DNA of 64,000 nucleotides from NCBI RefSeq assembly GCF_021168455.1, contig NZ_JAJOZR010000007.1, forward strand, positions 1 through 64,000, written 5' to 3'. This DNA is from Ferranicluibacter quercicola (GTDB taxonomy: Bacteria > Pseudomonadota > Alphaproteobacteria > Rhizobiales > Rhizobiaceae). The position numbers were made by a program, and so were the translations under genes. Shown here piece after piece: positions 50,424 to 59,990 of this stretch. Each line of letters opens with the position of its first letter. Position 1 is the stretch's first letter. Under the pieces are notes generated by a model. It was given only the letters and a program-made list of their open reading frames with translations. It had not been told where the DNA came from and made no database searches.

Positions 50424-51032
50424 TCAGGTGGCGGTGATCCGGGCGATGGCCGCGGCATCGCCGGCCGAAGCCTGCTCGATCGCTTCCCTGCGCTTGTCCT
50501 GATCCTTGTCCTTCGAGCCGACGGAGGATCCGAAGTGGAAGCCGATCACGGTTGCGAATGCCGTCGAGAAAGCCCCGAGGATGATGTTAAAAACTGTCGA
50601 ATTGGCCTCTGGGATGACCACGAAGGCCGTCATATAGACGAGGACGATAAATCCGCCCGTGATGCCGACGGACAGGACCGGATTCACCCAGACATGCCGC
50701 GCGTTGCGCGCCTGCTGTTCCAGATAGAAACGGCGCGCTTGCTCCAGCTTGTCGAACTCCGCGTCGAGACGTCGCAGCTTTTCGGACACCTCGTCCGAAG
50801 CCACGGGCGCCGGCCCCTTCTTTGCGATCAAGGCACCGATCTGTTCGACGAAACGCTCTCGGAGGGCGGGGTCCGTCTCGAAGCGATCGCGGACATCCGC
50901 GAGCGCCTCTTTCCCGGACGCCGATTTGAGAAAGGCAACCACATCGGCATCGAGCGTTCCGGATCGATCATCCGTCAGCGCCTTTTCGAGGCTCGGCACC
51001 ATTGTCTTTGCAAGCACAAGCCACTCATCCAT
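50424..51032 (-). CDS. Two-helix membrane protein with cytoplasmic coiled region
   Basis: 202 residues. The N-terminal 110 are helical and charged. Two transmembrane segments follow (about 120-138, VGITGGFIVLVYMTAFVVI, and about 147-165, FNIILGAFSTAFATVIGFHF). The segment GFHFGSSVGSKDKDQDKRRE is like the end of some phage-related or holin-like membrane proteins, but no family is assigned. Alone between dsbA and mfd. Confidence 0.6.
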   Translation of the reverse strand: MDEWLVLAKTMVPSLEKALTDDRSGTLDADVVAFLKSASGKEALADVRDRFETDPALRERFVEQIGALIAKKGPAPVASDEVSEKLRRLDAEFDKLEQARRFYLEQQARNARHVWVNPVLSVGITGGFIVLVYMTAFVVIPEANSTVFNIILGAFSTAFATVIGFHFGSSVGSKDKDQDKRREAIEQASAGDAAAIARITAT

Positions 51033-51121
51033 TGCCGCTCTCCCGCTTAACGAGAAGCAATGTCGCGCGACACCAATAGCGTGTCAATATCCTTATTCAG
51101 ATATGTCTCACGAACACCACG

Positions 51122-54100
51122 TCATCCTTTTGCGATGCCCGCGAGTTGCGTCATCAGCATTGCGGCGCCGGCCAGTCGCTTCTCCGGCGTCGGATAATCG
51201 CGCTGGAAGAAGATACTCTGGTCCTGACGCACCTTGGCGAGCGTTCCCTGCTTGGCGATGTAGCCGACGAGGCCCGCGGGGTTGGGGAAATCGCGATTGC
51301 GGAAATGCACGACGACGCCCTTCGGTCCGGCGTCCAGCTTCTCGACATTCGCGGTCCGGCAGAGCGACTTGACGTAGACGATCTTCAGAAGGTGCTGAAC
51401 CTCGATCGGCAAGGGCCCGAACCGGTCGATGAGTTCGGCGCCGAAGGCGTCGATATCGGCAAGCTCGGTGATTTCGCCGAGCCGGCGGTAGAGCATCAGG
51501 CGCAGATGCAGATCCGGCACGTACTCGTCCGGGATCATCACCGGCGTCCCGACCGAAATCTGCGGCGACCAGCCACTGTCGGTCACCTCTTCATCGCCCT
51601 TCAGTTCGGCAACCGCCTCTTCCAGCATCTGCTGGTAGAGCTCGAAACCGACCTCCTTGATATGACCGGACTGCTCGTCGCCGAGGAGGTTGCCCGCACC
51701 GCGAATGTCGAGGTCGTGGCTCGCGAGCTGGAAGCCGGCGCCGAGCGTATCGAGCGATTGCAGCACCTTGAGCCGCCGTTCGGCAGGCCCCGTCAGCGTC
51801 TTGTTGACCGGCAGCGTGAACAGCGCGAACGCCCGTACCTTCGACCGGCCGACGCGGCCGCGCAGCTGGTAGAGCTGCGCGAGACCGAACATATCGGCCC
51901 GGTGCACGATCAGCGTGTTGGCGCGGGGCACGTCGAGACCCGACTCCACGATCGTGGTCGACAGAAGCACATCGTACCGCCCTTCGTAGAAGGCGTTCAT
52001 GATGTCCTCGAGCTCGGTCGCCGGCATCTGGCCATGGGCGATCGCGACTTTAAGTTCCGGAACATCGGATTGCAGGAAGGCCTGCACGTCGTCCAGATCG
52101 GCAAGCCGCGGGCAGACGTAGAAGCTCTGTCCGCCGCGATAATGCTCGCGCATCAGCGTCTCGCGGATCACGAGCCCGTCGAACGGCGAGATGAAGGTCC
52201 GCACGGCCATGCGATCGACCGGCGGCGTGGTGATCAGGGACAGCTCCCGCACGCCGGTCAGGGCCAGCTGCAGTGTCCGCGGGATCGGCGTTGCGGAAAG
52301 CGTCAGCACGTGCACGTCCGACTTCAGCTCCTTCAGGCGCTCCTTGTGCTTCACGCCGAAATGCTGCTCCTCGTCGATGATGAGAAGGCCGAGATTGGCG
52401 AAGTTGATGGCGCTGCCGAGCAGAGCGTGGGTGCCGACCACGATATCGGTCTTGCCCTCGGCCACCTCCTTCTTCGTCAACGCCAGCTCCTTGGAGCCGA
52501 CGAGGCGCGAGGCCTGGGCCAGCCGGATCGGCAGGCCACGGAAGCGTTCCGTGAAGGACTTGAAGTGCTGGCGGGCGAGAAGCGTGGTGGGCACGACGAC
52601 AGCGACCTGCACGCCGTTCATGGCCGCGATGAAGGCGGCGCGCAGCGCGACCTCGGTCTTGCCGAAGCCGACGTCGCCGCACACCAGCCGGTCCATCGGC
52701 CGCCCGGCACCGAGATCGTCCCGCACCGCCTCGATCGAGGTCATCTGGTCCTCGGTCTCGTCATAGGGGAAGCGCGCGGCAAATTCGTCGTAGATCCCTT
52801 CGGGCGTCGTCAGCACGGGGGCACGCCGGGTCAGACGCTGGGCCGCGATGCGGATGAGACCGCCGGCCATGTCCAGCAGCCGCTTCTTCAGCTTCGCCTT
52901 GCGGGCCTGCCACGCGACGCCGCCCAGCTTGTCGAGGATCGCATCGCTGCCCTCCGAGCCATAGCGCGAGAGAAGGTCGATGTTCTCGACCGGCAGATAG
53001 AGCTTGGCATCGTCGGCATAGACGAGTTCGAGGCAGGCATGCGGCGCGCCCGCCGCCTCGATGGTCCGCAGCCCCACGAACCGCCCGATCCCGTGCTCCG
53101 CGTGGACGACGATCGAGCCCTCGTCCAGACCGGCCACCTCGGCGATGAAGTCCGCGCCGCGCTTGCGGCGCTTGGAGCGGCGCACCATCCGGTCGCCGAG
53201 AATATCCTGCTCGCCGATGACGACGAGATCGCCGCTCTCGAAACCGCTCTCAAGGCTGAGGACGGCAGCCGCAGCCTCGCCGGCTTTCAGCTTGCCGACC
53301 TCGCCGAAGGACGCAACCGGCTTGATGTTGCCGAGCCCATGCTCCACCAGCACCTGGAGCAGCCGGTCGAGCGATCCCTCGGACCAGCCGGTGACGAGCA
53401 CCTTGGCTCCCTTGGCGCGCTTGTCGGCGATGTATTTGACGGCCTGGTCGAAGACGTTGACGCGCTCGCCTTCCGGCGCGCTCTCGTTGGCGTTCTTTGC
53501 CCAGCGCACGCCGAGGCGCGCGTCGATGGTCACGACCTTGCGGCCCTCGCCCTCCGGTTCCGAGAAGGGCGACAGGCGAATGGCGTTGGCGCTGGCAAGG
53601 GCTGCGGAAAACTGGTCTGCGGTCAGGTAGAGTTGCTCCGGCGGCACCGGCTTGTAGGGCGTGCCCTGCGAGGCCTGATGCTTGCCCGCCCCCGAGTCGC
53701 GCCGCGCGTCGTAATAGTCGTGGACGAGCTTCGAGCGCTCGGCCGCGGCCTCCCGCACCACATGGTCCGTGACGATCCGGAAGCCCGGAAGGTAGTCGAA
53801 CACGCTGTCGAGTGTGTCGTAGAATAACGGCAGCCAGTGTTCCATGCCGGCATAGCGCCGGCCTTCGGAGACCGCCTGGTACAGCGCATCGTCCCGGGTC
53901 GTCGCGCCGAACAGCGCCAGATAGCGCGTGCGGAAATGGCTGATCGTCTCCGGCGTCAGCGAAACTTCGCTCATCGGGTTGAGGTCCAGCGACCGCGCCT
54001 GCCCCGTCGTGCGCTGGCTTGCCGGGTCGAAGGACCGGATCGTCTCCAGCGTATCGCCGAAGAAGTCCAGCCGCACCGGCTCGGCATTGCCCGGGACGAA

Positions 54101-54625
54101 CACATCGAGAATGCCGCCGCGCACGGCGAATTCACCGACCTCGCGCACCGTCGCCACGCGCTCGAAGCCGTTGCGCGACAGAAGGGCGGCCACGTCGTCC
54201 ATGCGGATGTTCGCGCCCGGCCGGGCGGAAAAGGCGAGCCCCTCGATCACGTCTTTCGGCGCCATCTTCTGCAGCGCGGCGTTGACAGTGACCAGCACGA
54301 TGGCTGGATGCGGCTTGCGGGCATGCGCGATCAGCGCGCTCAGCGCCGACAGACGCCGGGCGGAAACATCGGCGCTCGGCGAAACGCGGTCATACGGCAG
54401 ACAGTCCCAGCCCGGAAGGGTCAGAACCGGAATATCGGGCGCGGCAAAGCCCAGCATCTGCTCGATATCGGCAAGCCGCTGCCCGTCGGACAGGATGTAG
54501 GCGACGGGACCTTCCGCACGCGCGATTTCGGCCAGCAGCAGCGGCTCGACGCCGGCCGGCACGGGCCCGATGGTGATCTCGCGCGCGACGCCTGCGATCT
54601 TCTTCTTGTCGAATCCGGCAATCAT
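51122..54625 (-). CDS. mfd: Transcription-repair coupling factor
   Basis: 1167 residues from the ATG at 54625, which overlaps the sdhE stop (ATGA). N-terminal UvrB-like region, RNA polymerase interaction domain near 510-560 (GSIVVHAEHGIGRFVGLRTI), then helicase motifs CGDVGFGKTEVALRAAFIAA (Walker A), LLIIDEEQHFGVKHKERLKE, and TLSATPIPRTLQLALTGVRE. It removes stalled RNA polymerase and recruits UvrA. Overlap with sdhE and its position are typical of Hyphomicrobiales. Confidence 0.97.
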   Translation of the reverse strand: MIAGFDKKKIAGVAREITIGPVPAGVEPLLLAEIARAEGPVAYILSDGQRLADIEQMLGFAAPDIPVLTLPGWDCLPYDRVSPSADVSARRLSALSALIAHARKPHPAIVLVTVNAALQKMAPKDVIEGLAFSARPGANIRMDDVAALLSRNGFERVATVREVGEFAVRGGILDVFVPGNAEPVRLDFFGDTLETIRSFDPASQRTTGQARSLDLNPMSEVSLTPETISHFRTRYLALFGATTRDDALYQAVSEGRRYAGMEHWLPLFYDTLDSVFDYLPGFRIVTDHVVREAAAERSKLVHDYYDARRDSGAGKHQASQGTPYKPVPPEQLYLTADQFSAALASANAIRLSPFSEPEGEGRKVVTIDARLGVRWAKNANESAPEGERVNVFDQAVKYIADKRAKGAKVLVTGWSEGSLDRLLQVLVEHGLGNIKPVASFGEVGKLKAGEAAAAVLSLESGFESGDLVVIGEQDILGDRMVRRSKRRKRGADFIAEVAGLDEGSIVVHAEHGIGRFVGLRTIEAAGAPHACLELVYADDAKLYLPVENIDLLSRYGSEGSDAILDKLGGVAWQARKAKLKKRLLDMAGGLIRIAAQRLTRRAPVLTTPEGIYDEFAARFPYDETEDQMTSIEAVRDDLGAGRPMDRLVCGDVGFGKTEVALRAAFIAAMNGVQVAVVVPTTLLARQHFKSFTERFRGLPIRLAQASRLVGSKELALTKKEVAEGKTDIVVGTHALLGSAINFANLGLLIIDEEQHFGVKHKERLKELKSDVHVLTLSATPIPRTLQLALTGVRELSLITTPPVDRMAVRTFISPFDGLVIRETLMREHYRGGQSFYVCPRLADLDDVQAFLQSDVPELKVAIAHGQMPATELEDIMNAFYEGRYDVLLSTTIVESGLDVPRANTLIVHRADMFGLAQLYQLRGRVGRSKVRAFALFTLPVNKTLTGPAERRLKVLQSLDTLGAGFQLASHDLDIRGAGNLLGDEQSGHIKEVGFELYQQMLEEAVAELKGDEEVTDSGWSPQISVGTPVMIPDEYVPDLHLRLMLYRRLGEITELADIDAFGAELIDRFGPLPIEVQHLLKIVYVKSLCRTANVEKLDAGPKGVVVHFRNRDFPNPAGLVGYIAKQGTLAKVRQDQSIFFQRDYPTPEKRLAGAAMLMTQLAGIAKG

Positions 54626-54942
54626 GCGGAGGGTCCTGTGGCCGCCGGCCCCGTCTGCGGCTCGAAATCCGGACGGTAGGCGGAAATGCGTGCGAAGAGC
54701 GGCGTGCGGAAATGGTCCGGCAGATCGCGTTCGCCCAGAATCCATTTCACGAGATCATTGTCTTCCTCGGCCATGATGCGCTCGAGTTCATCGAGATCGC
54801 TATCCGGCAGGTCGGCCAGCTCGTTGTCGGCAAATTGCCCGAAGACGAGATCCATCTCGCGCAATCCGCGATGCCACGCCCGGAAGAGGATCTTGCGGCG
54901 GCGCAGATCGAGATCGGCACTGGTGCGGGTGATGCCTGTCAT
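54622..54942 (-). CDS. sdhE: FAD assembly factor SdhE
   Basis: 106 residues. LRRRKILFRAWHRGLREMDL contains the conserved R-G-x-x-E motif for flavinylation of succinate dehydrogenase. Then DLVKWILGERDLPDHFRTPL, as in the family. Slightly long C-terminus (Pro/Thr-rich). Divergent from recG and overlapping mfd. Confidence 0.92.
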   Translation of the reverse strand: MTGITRTSADLDLRRRKILFRAWHRGLREMDLVFGQFADNELADLPDSDLDELERIMAEEDNDLVKWILGERDLPDHFRTPLFARISAYRPDFEPQTGPAATGPSA

Positions 54943-55097
54943 GGACTGTCCCTCTTGCGGCGTGTGAGCGGTGCCGTGACCGTCGTTCGGGACGAGCCGA
55001 AATTGCGCCTTGCTGCCACGGTCCCGCCGCTCCTATAAACGCTGCACACCGACTTGTCAGCCTTGCCAAAGTCCGTTTCGTCAAGTGAAGTTCCCCG

Positions 55098-57203
55098 ATG
55101 CGCCCTGCCCTTCTCGACCCGCTTTTCGCCTCGCTCGACACGCTGCCCGGCGTCGGCCCCAAAGTCGGCGAATTTCTTGCCCGACTGTTCAATCGAGACA
55201 GCGTCGAGGAGTGCCGGGTGGTGGACCTCCTCTTCCATGCGCCGCATTCCATCGTGGATCGTCGCCACCAGCCGGGCGTGATGAACGCGCTGGCGGGCGC
55301 CATCGTCACCATCAAGGGCCGGATCGATCGTCATCAGCCGCCGCCGCCCGGCCGCTCCTCCATGCCCTACCGCGTCTTCCTGCAGGACGACACCGGCGAG
55401 CTGGCGTTGACGTTCTTCAAGGTCAAGGGCAACTGGCTCGAGAAGCAGCTGCCGATCGACGACATCGTCATCGTCTCAGGAAAAGTCGACTGGTTCAACG
55501 GACGCGCGTCGATGGTGCATCCCGACCTGATGGTGCGTGAGGAGGACGCAGACAGCATGGCCCTGGTCGAGCCCGTCTACGGGCTGACGGCCGGCCTCTC
55601 GCCAAAGACGTTGCGGCGCACGATCGAGGCGGCGCTGGCGCGGATACCGAACGTCCCGGAATGGCTGGACGAAGCGCTTCTGGAGAAACAGGACTTCGTG
55701 TCCGTCCGCGACGCCTTCATCGCCCTGCACGAGCCGCGCGACGCCACGGACATCGATCCGCGCGCCCCGGCGCGGCGGCGGCTTGCCTATGACGAATTCC
55801 TGGCGGGCCAGCTTTCCCTCTCGCTCGTCCGCCAGCGCCTGCGCACTGTGCCGGGAACTCCGGTCAGGGCGACAGGCGCCCGAAGCGGGCCTGTCATCTC
55901 CGCTTTGCCCTTCTCCCTGACGGGAAGCCAGACGGCGGCAGTGGCCGACATTCTCGCCGACATGGCCCGCGAGGAGCGCATGCTTCGCCTTCTTCAGGGG
56001 GATGTCGGATCGGGCAAGACGGCCGTCGCGCTGATGGCGATGCTCGCAGCCGTCGAGGCCGGCGGTCAGGCCGCTCTCATGGCGCCGACGGAGATTCTGG
56101 CCCGCCAGCATTTTACGACGCTCAGCCGCCTCGCAGGCCCCGCAGGCGTCAGGATCGACGTTCTGACCGGACGGACGAAAAGCCGCGAGCGCGACGCCGT
56201 GCTGGAGCGGCTGGCATCGGGGGAAACCGATATCGTCATCGGCACGCACGCCCTTTTTCAGGATACGGTCTCCTATCATGGCCTGCTGCTGGCCGTGGTG
56301 GACGAGCAGCACCGCTTCGGCGTTCACCAGCGCCTGCGCCTGACCGCCAAGGGCGTGTCGCCGCACATGCTGGTGATGACCGCAACGCCGATCCCGCGCA
56401 CGCTCGTGCTCGCCGCCTTCGGCGACATGGATGTCTCCAAGCTCACGGAAAAACCCGCCGGCCGCAAGCCGATCCAGACCGTGACATTGCCGACGGAGCG
56501 GCTGGACGACATCGTGGAGCGCCTGCGCGCGGCGATCGAGGAGGGCAAGAAGATCTACTGGATCTGCCCGCTGGTGGAGGAATCGGAACTCTCGGACCTC
56601 ATGTCCGCCGATGAGCGCTTCCAGATCCTCGTCGCCCGCCTCGGGCCTGTCGCGGGCCTCATCCACGGGCGAATGGCCGGTCCGGAGAAGGACGCGGCCA
56701 TGCTCGCCTTCACGAACGGGGAAACCCGCCTCCTCGTTGCCACCACCGTCGTGGAGGTCGGGGTGGACGTGCCGGATGCGACGATCATGGTCATCGAACA
56801 TGCCGAGCGATTCGGCCTTGCCCAGCTCCACCAGCTCCGCGGCCGCGTCGGCCGTGGCGATCAGGCGTCGAGCTGCATTCTGCTCTACAAGGGGCCGCTC
56901 AGCCAGACGGCCCATGCCCGGCTGTCCATCCTGCGGGACACGGAGGACGGCTTCGTAATCGCGGAGGAGGACCTGAAGCTCCGCGGCGAAGGCGAACTGC
57001 TCGGCACGCGGCAGTCCGGCACGCCGGGCTTCCGTATCGCGAGCCTTGAGGCCCATGCGGATCTCCTCGAAATCGCGCGGAAGGATGCGGCCTATGTGAT
57101 CGAGCGCGACCCCGATCTCACCACGCCGCGCGGCGAAGCCTTGCGCACGCTGCTCTATCTTCACCGCCGCGATGAAGCGATCCGCTTCCTGCGGGCGGGG
57201 TGA
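55098..57203 (+). CDS. recG: ATP-dependent DNA helicase RecG
   Basis: 701 residues. Wedge domain with RPALLDPLFASLDTLPGVGP and the OB fold; helicase motifs LLQGDVGSGKTAVALMAMLA (Walker A), LAVVDEQHRFGVHQRLRLTA (DEQH) and MTATPIPRTLVLAAFGDMDV. The end has RGEGELLGTRQSGTPGFRIA. It remodels stalled replication forks and Holliday junctions. ATG at 55098 fits the family start. Confidence 0.97.
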   Translation: MRPALLDPLFASLDTLPGVGPKVGEFLARLFNRDSVEECRVVDLLFHAPHSIVDRRHQPGVMNALAGAIVTIKGRIDRHQPPPPGRSSMPYRVFLQDDTGELALTFFKVKGNWLEKQLPIDDIVIVSGKVDWFNGRASMVHPDLMVREEDADSMALVEPVYGLTAGLSPKTLRRTIEAALARIPNVPEWLDEALLEKQDFVSVRDAFIALHEPRDATDIDPRAPARRRLAYDEFLAGQLSLSLVRQRLRTVPGTPVRATGARSGPVISALPFSLTGSQTAAVADILADMAREERMLRLLQGDVGSGKTAVALMAMLAAVEAGGQAALMAPTEILARQHFTTLSRLAGPAGVRIDVLTGRTKSRERDAVLERLASGETDIVIGTHALFQDTVSYHGLLLAVVDEQHRFGVHQRLRLTAKGVSPHMLVMTATPIPRTLVLAAFGDMDVSKLTEKPAGRKPIQTVTLPTERLDDIVERLRAAIEEGKKIYWICPLVEESELSDLMSADERFQILVARLGPVAGLIHGRMAGPEKDAAMLAFTNGETRLLVATTVVEVGVDVPDATIMVIEHAERFGLAQLHQLRGRVGRGDQASSCILLYKGPLSQTAHARLSILRDTEDGFVIAEEDLKLRGEGELLGTRQSGTPGFRIASLEAHADLLEIARKDAAYVIERDPDLTTPRGEALRTLLYLHRRDEAIRFLRAG

Positions 57204-57206
57204 CGA

Positions 57207-57917
57207 TCAGGATTCGATGACGACCGGCGCGGGCTCGGCCGCCTTGCGGCCCTTGCGCGTTGTCGCGACCGCCCCGCCTTCGGGGGGCGTGACGAGCCCG
57301 ACCGAGATCACCAGCTTTGCGGCATCCTCGGCACTCATGTCGAGCGGCACGATCTTGTCGCGCTGAACGAAGACGAGGAACCCCGCCGTCGGCACGGGCG
57401 TCGGCGGCATGAAGCACGCGACCATGTCGCGGCCCATCGCATCGAACTTGGAGGCGATCTCGCCCTTGGCATCGGTGGAGATGAACACCAGTGACCAGAG
57501 GCCGGCGCTCGGATACTCGATCAGCGCCGCCTTGTTGAAGGGAGTGCCCTGTTCTTTCAGCACCGTCTCGAAGATCTGCTTCAGGCTCTTGTAGAGACCG
57601 CGCACCAGCGGCGTGCGGTTCAGCACCTGTTCGCCCAGATTGACGATTGACCGGCCGATCAGGTTCTTGCCGAGAAAGCCGATGATGGTGATGACGATCA
57701 GCGCGATGAGAAGGCCGAAGCCCGGGACCGCGAAGTTCAGATAGCTGTCCGGGTTGTAGCGCGCGGGAATATAGGGCTTTACCCAGCTGTCGGCCCAGCG
57801 CACGAAGCTCCAGGTCAGCCACAGCGTGATGGCGATCGGCGCGCAGATGACCAGGCCGGCGAGAAAATTGTTTCGCAGGCGGGTGGCAAGGGAGATGCGC
57901 GTCGGAGCTTCGGTCAT
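57207..57917 (-). CDS. DUF502 membrane protein
   Basis: 236 residues from the ATG at 57917 (MTEAPTRISL). Transmembrane segments near 19-40 (NFLAGLVICAPIAITLWLTW) and 65-88 (VPGFGLLIALIVITIIGFLG). Then PLVRGLYKSLKQIFETVLKE and MPPTPVPTAGFLVF, typical of DUF502. Convergent with recG, three bases between stops. Function unknown; frequent next to recG/glmS in rhizobia. Confidence 0.85.
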   Translation of the reverse strand: MTEAPTRISLATRLRNNFLAGLVICAPIAITLWLTWSFVRWADSWVKPYIPARYNPDSYLNFAVPGFGLLIALIVITIIGFLGKNLIGRSIVNLGEQVLNRTPLVRGLYKSLKQIFETVLKEQGTPFNKAALIEYPSAGLWSLVFISTDAKGEIASKFDAMGRDMVACFMPPTPVPTAGFLVFVQRDKIVPLDMSAEDAAKLVISVGLVTPPEGGAVATTRKGRKAAEPAPVVIES

Positions 57918-58035
57918 GCTGATTCCATCGGCACTCGGTTCGCGGCCGCACACGAATGATATGGCCTTGCCGCCGGGCGGACAATGGCAAAAGCTGCAGT
58001 GCAACCGCGCATGCTGCAGCTGCGCGGCGCGGCCG

Positions 58036-59862
58036 CTATTCGACGGTCACGGACTTCGCGAGATTGCGCGGCTGGTCCACGTCCGTGCCCATGAACACGG
58101 CGGTGTGGTAGGCCAGAAGCTGGATCGGCAGCGAGAAGATCATCGGCGCGATCAGCTCGTCCACGTTCGGCAGCACGATCGTGCTCATGGTCTCCAGCTT
58201 GGAGGCGGCCGCACCCCGTTCGTCCGTGATGAAGATGATCCGGCCGCCGCGGGCCGCGACCTCCTGCATGTTCGAGATGGTCTTTTCGAAGAACCGGTCG
58301 TGGGGGGCGATCACGATCACCGGCATGTTCTCGTCGATCAGCGCGATCGGCCCGTGCTTGAGCTCGCCGGCGGCGTAGCCTTCTGCATGGATGTAGGAAA
58401 TCTCCTTCAGCTTCAGCGCGCCTTCCATGGCGAGCGGAAAACTGGTGCCGCGGCCGAGATACAGCACATCGCGGCACTTGGAGAGTTCCCGCGCAAGGCT
58501 TTCCATCTTCGGCTGGATGGCGTTGAGCACGCTCGCCATGATCCGCGGCATTTCGGCGAGATGGCGCACGAGCACGCGCTCCTCCTCGATCGAGATCGTG
58601 CCGCGCGCGCGCCCGGCCCCGACGGCGAGCGCTGCGAGCACCGCCAGCTGGCACGTGAAGGCCTTGGTGGAGGCGACGCCGATTTCCGGACCGGCGAGAA
58701 TCGGGAAGACGGCATCCGACGAACGCGCAATGGTCGATTCGCGCGCATTGACGACCGCGCCGATCGTCAGGCCCAGATCCTTGCAGTAGCGCAGCGACGC
58801 CAGCGTGTCCGCGGTCTCACCTGATTGCGAGATGAACAGCGCTGCGGCGTCCGGCGAGAGCGGAATATCGCGATATCGGAATTCGGAGGCGACATCGATC
58901 TCGACCGGCAGCCGCGCGTAGCGCTCGAACCAGTATTTGCCGATCAGCCCGGCGAGATAGGCCGTCCCGCAGGCCGAGATGGCAAGGCTCGGGATGCGGG
59001 CGAAATCGATGGCCGAGGCAGCGGCGCTGACGCGGTTCTCCGTGAAATCGACGTAATGCCCGAGGGCGTGCGAGATGACCTCCGGCTGTTCGTAGATTTC
59101 CTTTTCCATGAAGTGCCGGTGGTTGCCCTTGTCCACCATGTAGGCGGCGGCGATCGACACCTGGCGCGGCCGCGTGACGCGGTTGCCGTCATGGTCGAGG
59201 ATTTCGACGCCATCGGCCGTCAGCACCGCCCAGTCGCCATCGTTCAGATAGGTGATCTCGTTGGTGAAGGGCGCGAGCGCAATCGCATCCGAGCCGAGGA
59301 ACATTTCGTGCACGCCATAGCCGACGGCAAGCGGCGGGCCGGAACGGGCGGCGAAGATCGTGCCCGGCAGGTCGGCGAAGAGGACTGCCAGCGCATAGGC
59401 ACCGGTGACCGACCGCAGCATCGCCTGCATGGCCTGCTGGCCATCAAGACCGTCCCGCCGAAGCCTGGCGAGCAGCTGCGCGACGACTTCGGTGTCGGTC
59501 TGCGTCGAGAAGGAGGCGCCGTCAGCGATCAGCGTGTCCTTGATCTCGGAGAAATTCTCGATAATCCCGTTGTGCACGACGGCGACGCCATCGGTGAAAT
59601 GCGGATGGGCATTGTTCTCGGTCGGCGCGCCATGCGTCGCCCAGCGCGTGTGCGCGATGCCGATCAGGCCGGGAAGAGGATCGCCCGCGAGCTTGGTTTC
59701 CAGGTTGAACAGCTTGCCTTCGGCACGCCGACGGTCGAGCTGGCCGTCATGGATTGTCGCCACGCCCGCCGAATCATACCCGCGATACTCGAGCCGCTTG
59801 AGGGCATCGACCAGCCTCTCCGCAACGGGCCGTGCCCCGACGATGCCGACGATGCCGCACAT
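58036..59862 (-). CDS. glmS: Glucosamine-fructose-6-phosphate aminotransferase (isomerizing)
   Basis: 608 residues. Cys2 after the start Met is the glutaminase nucleophile (MCGIVGIVGAR). Two SIS domains: LFISQSGETADTLASLRYCK, and YLGRGTSFPLAMEGALKLKE. C-terminal ...AKSVTVE as in the family. It makes glucosamine-6-phosphate, the first step to UDP-GlcNAc; glmU lies 128 bases upstream on the same strand. Confidence 0.97.
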   Translation of the reverse strand: MCGIVGIVGARPVAERLVDALKRLEYRGYDSAGVATIHDGQLDRRRAEGKLFNLETKLAGDPLPGLIGIAHTRWATHGAPTENNAHPHFTDGVAVVHNGIIENFSEIKDTLIADGASFSTQTDTEVVAQLLARLRRDGLDGQQAMQAMLRSVTGAYALAVLFADLPGTIFAARSGPPLAVGYGVHEMFLGSDAIALAPFTNEITYLNDGDWAVLTADGVEILDHDGNRVTRPRQVSIAAAYMVDKGNHRHFMEKEIYEQPEVISHALGHYVDFTENRVSAAASAIDFARIPSLAISACGTAYLAGLIGKYWFERYARLPVEIDVASEFRYRDIPLSPDAAALFISQSGETADTLASLRYCKDLGLTIGAVVNARESTIARSSDAVFPILAGPEIGVASTKAFTCQLAVLAALAVGAGRARGTISIEEERVLVRHLAEMPRIMASVLNAIQPKMESLARELSKCRDVLYLGRGTSFPLAMEGALKLKEISYIHAEGYAAGELKHGPIALIDENMPVIVIAPHDRFFEKTISNMQEVAARGGRIIFITDERGAAASKLETMSTIVLPNVDELIAPMIFSLPIQLLAYHTAVFMGTDVDQPRNLAKSVTVE

Positions 59863-59990
59863 GAACTTCTCCGATATTTCGAGCCCAGACCTTGAGCCTC
59901 AAGCTGACTACTGTTTTTTGCGCCCGGAGCAACCGGCGTATCGTCACTTTCGGTGTCAGCCGGTAACGCCGCTTGGGATGGCCGGCTGCG

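Noticed and set aside
51146..54679. 893- and 280-codon plus-strand frames opposite mfd
   Set aside because: GC-rich anti-frames; mfd is complete and in good context.
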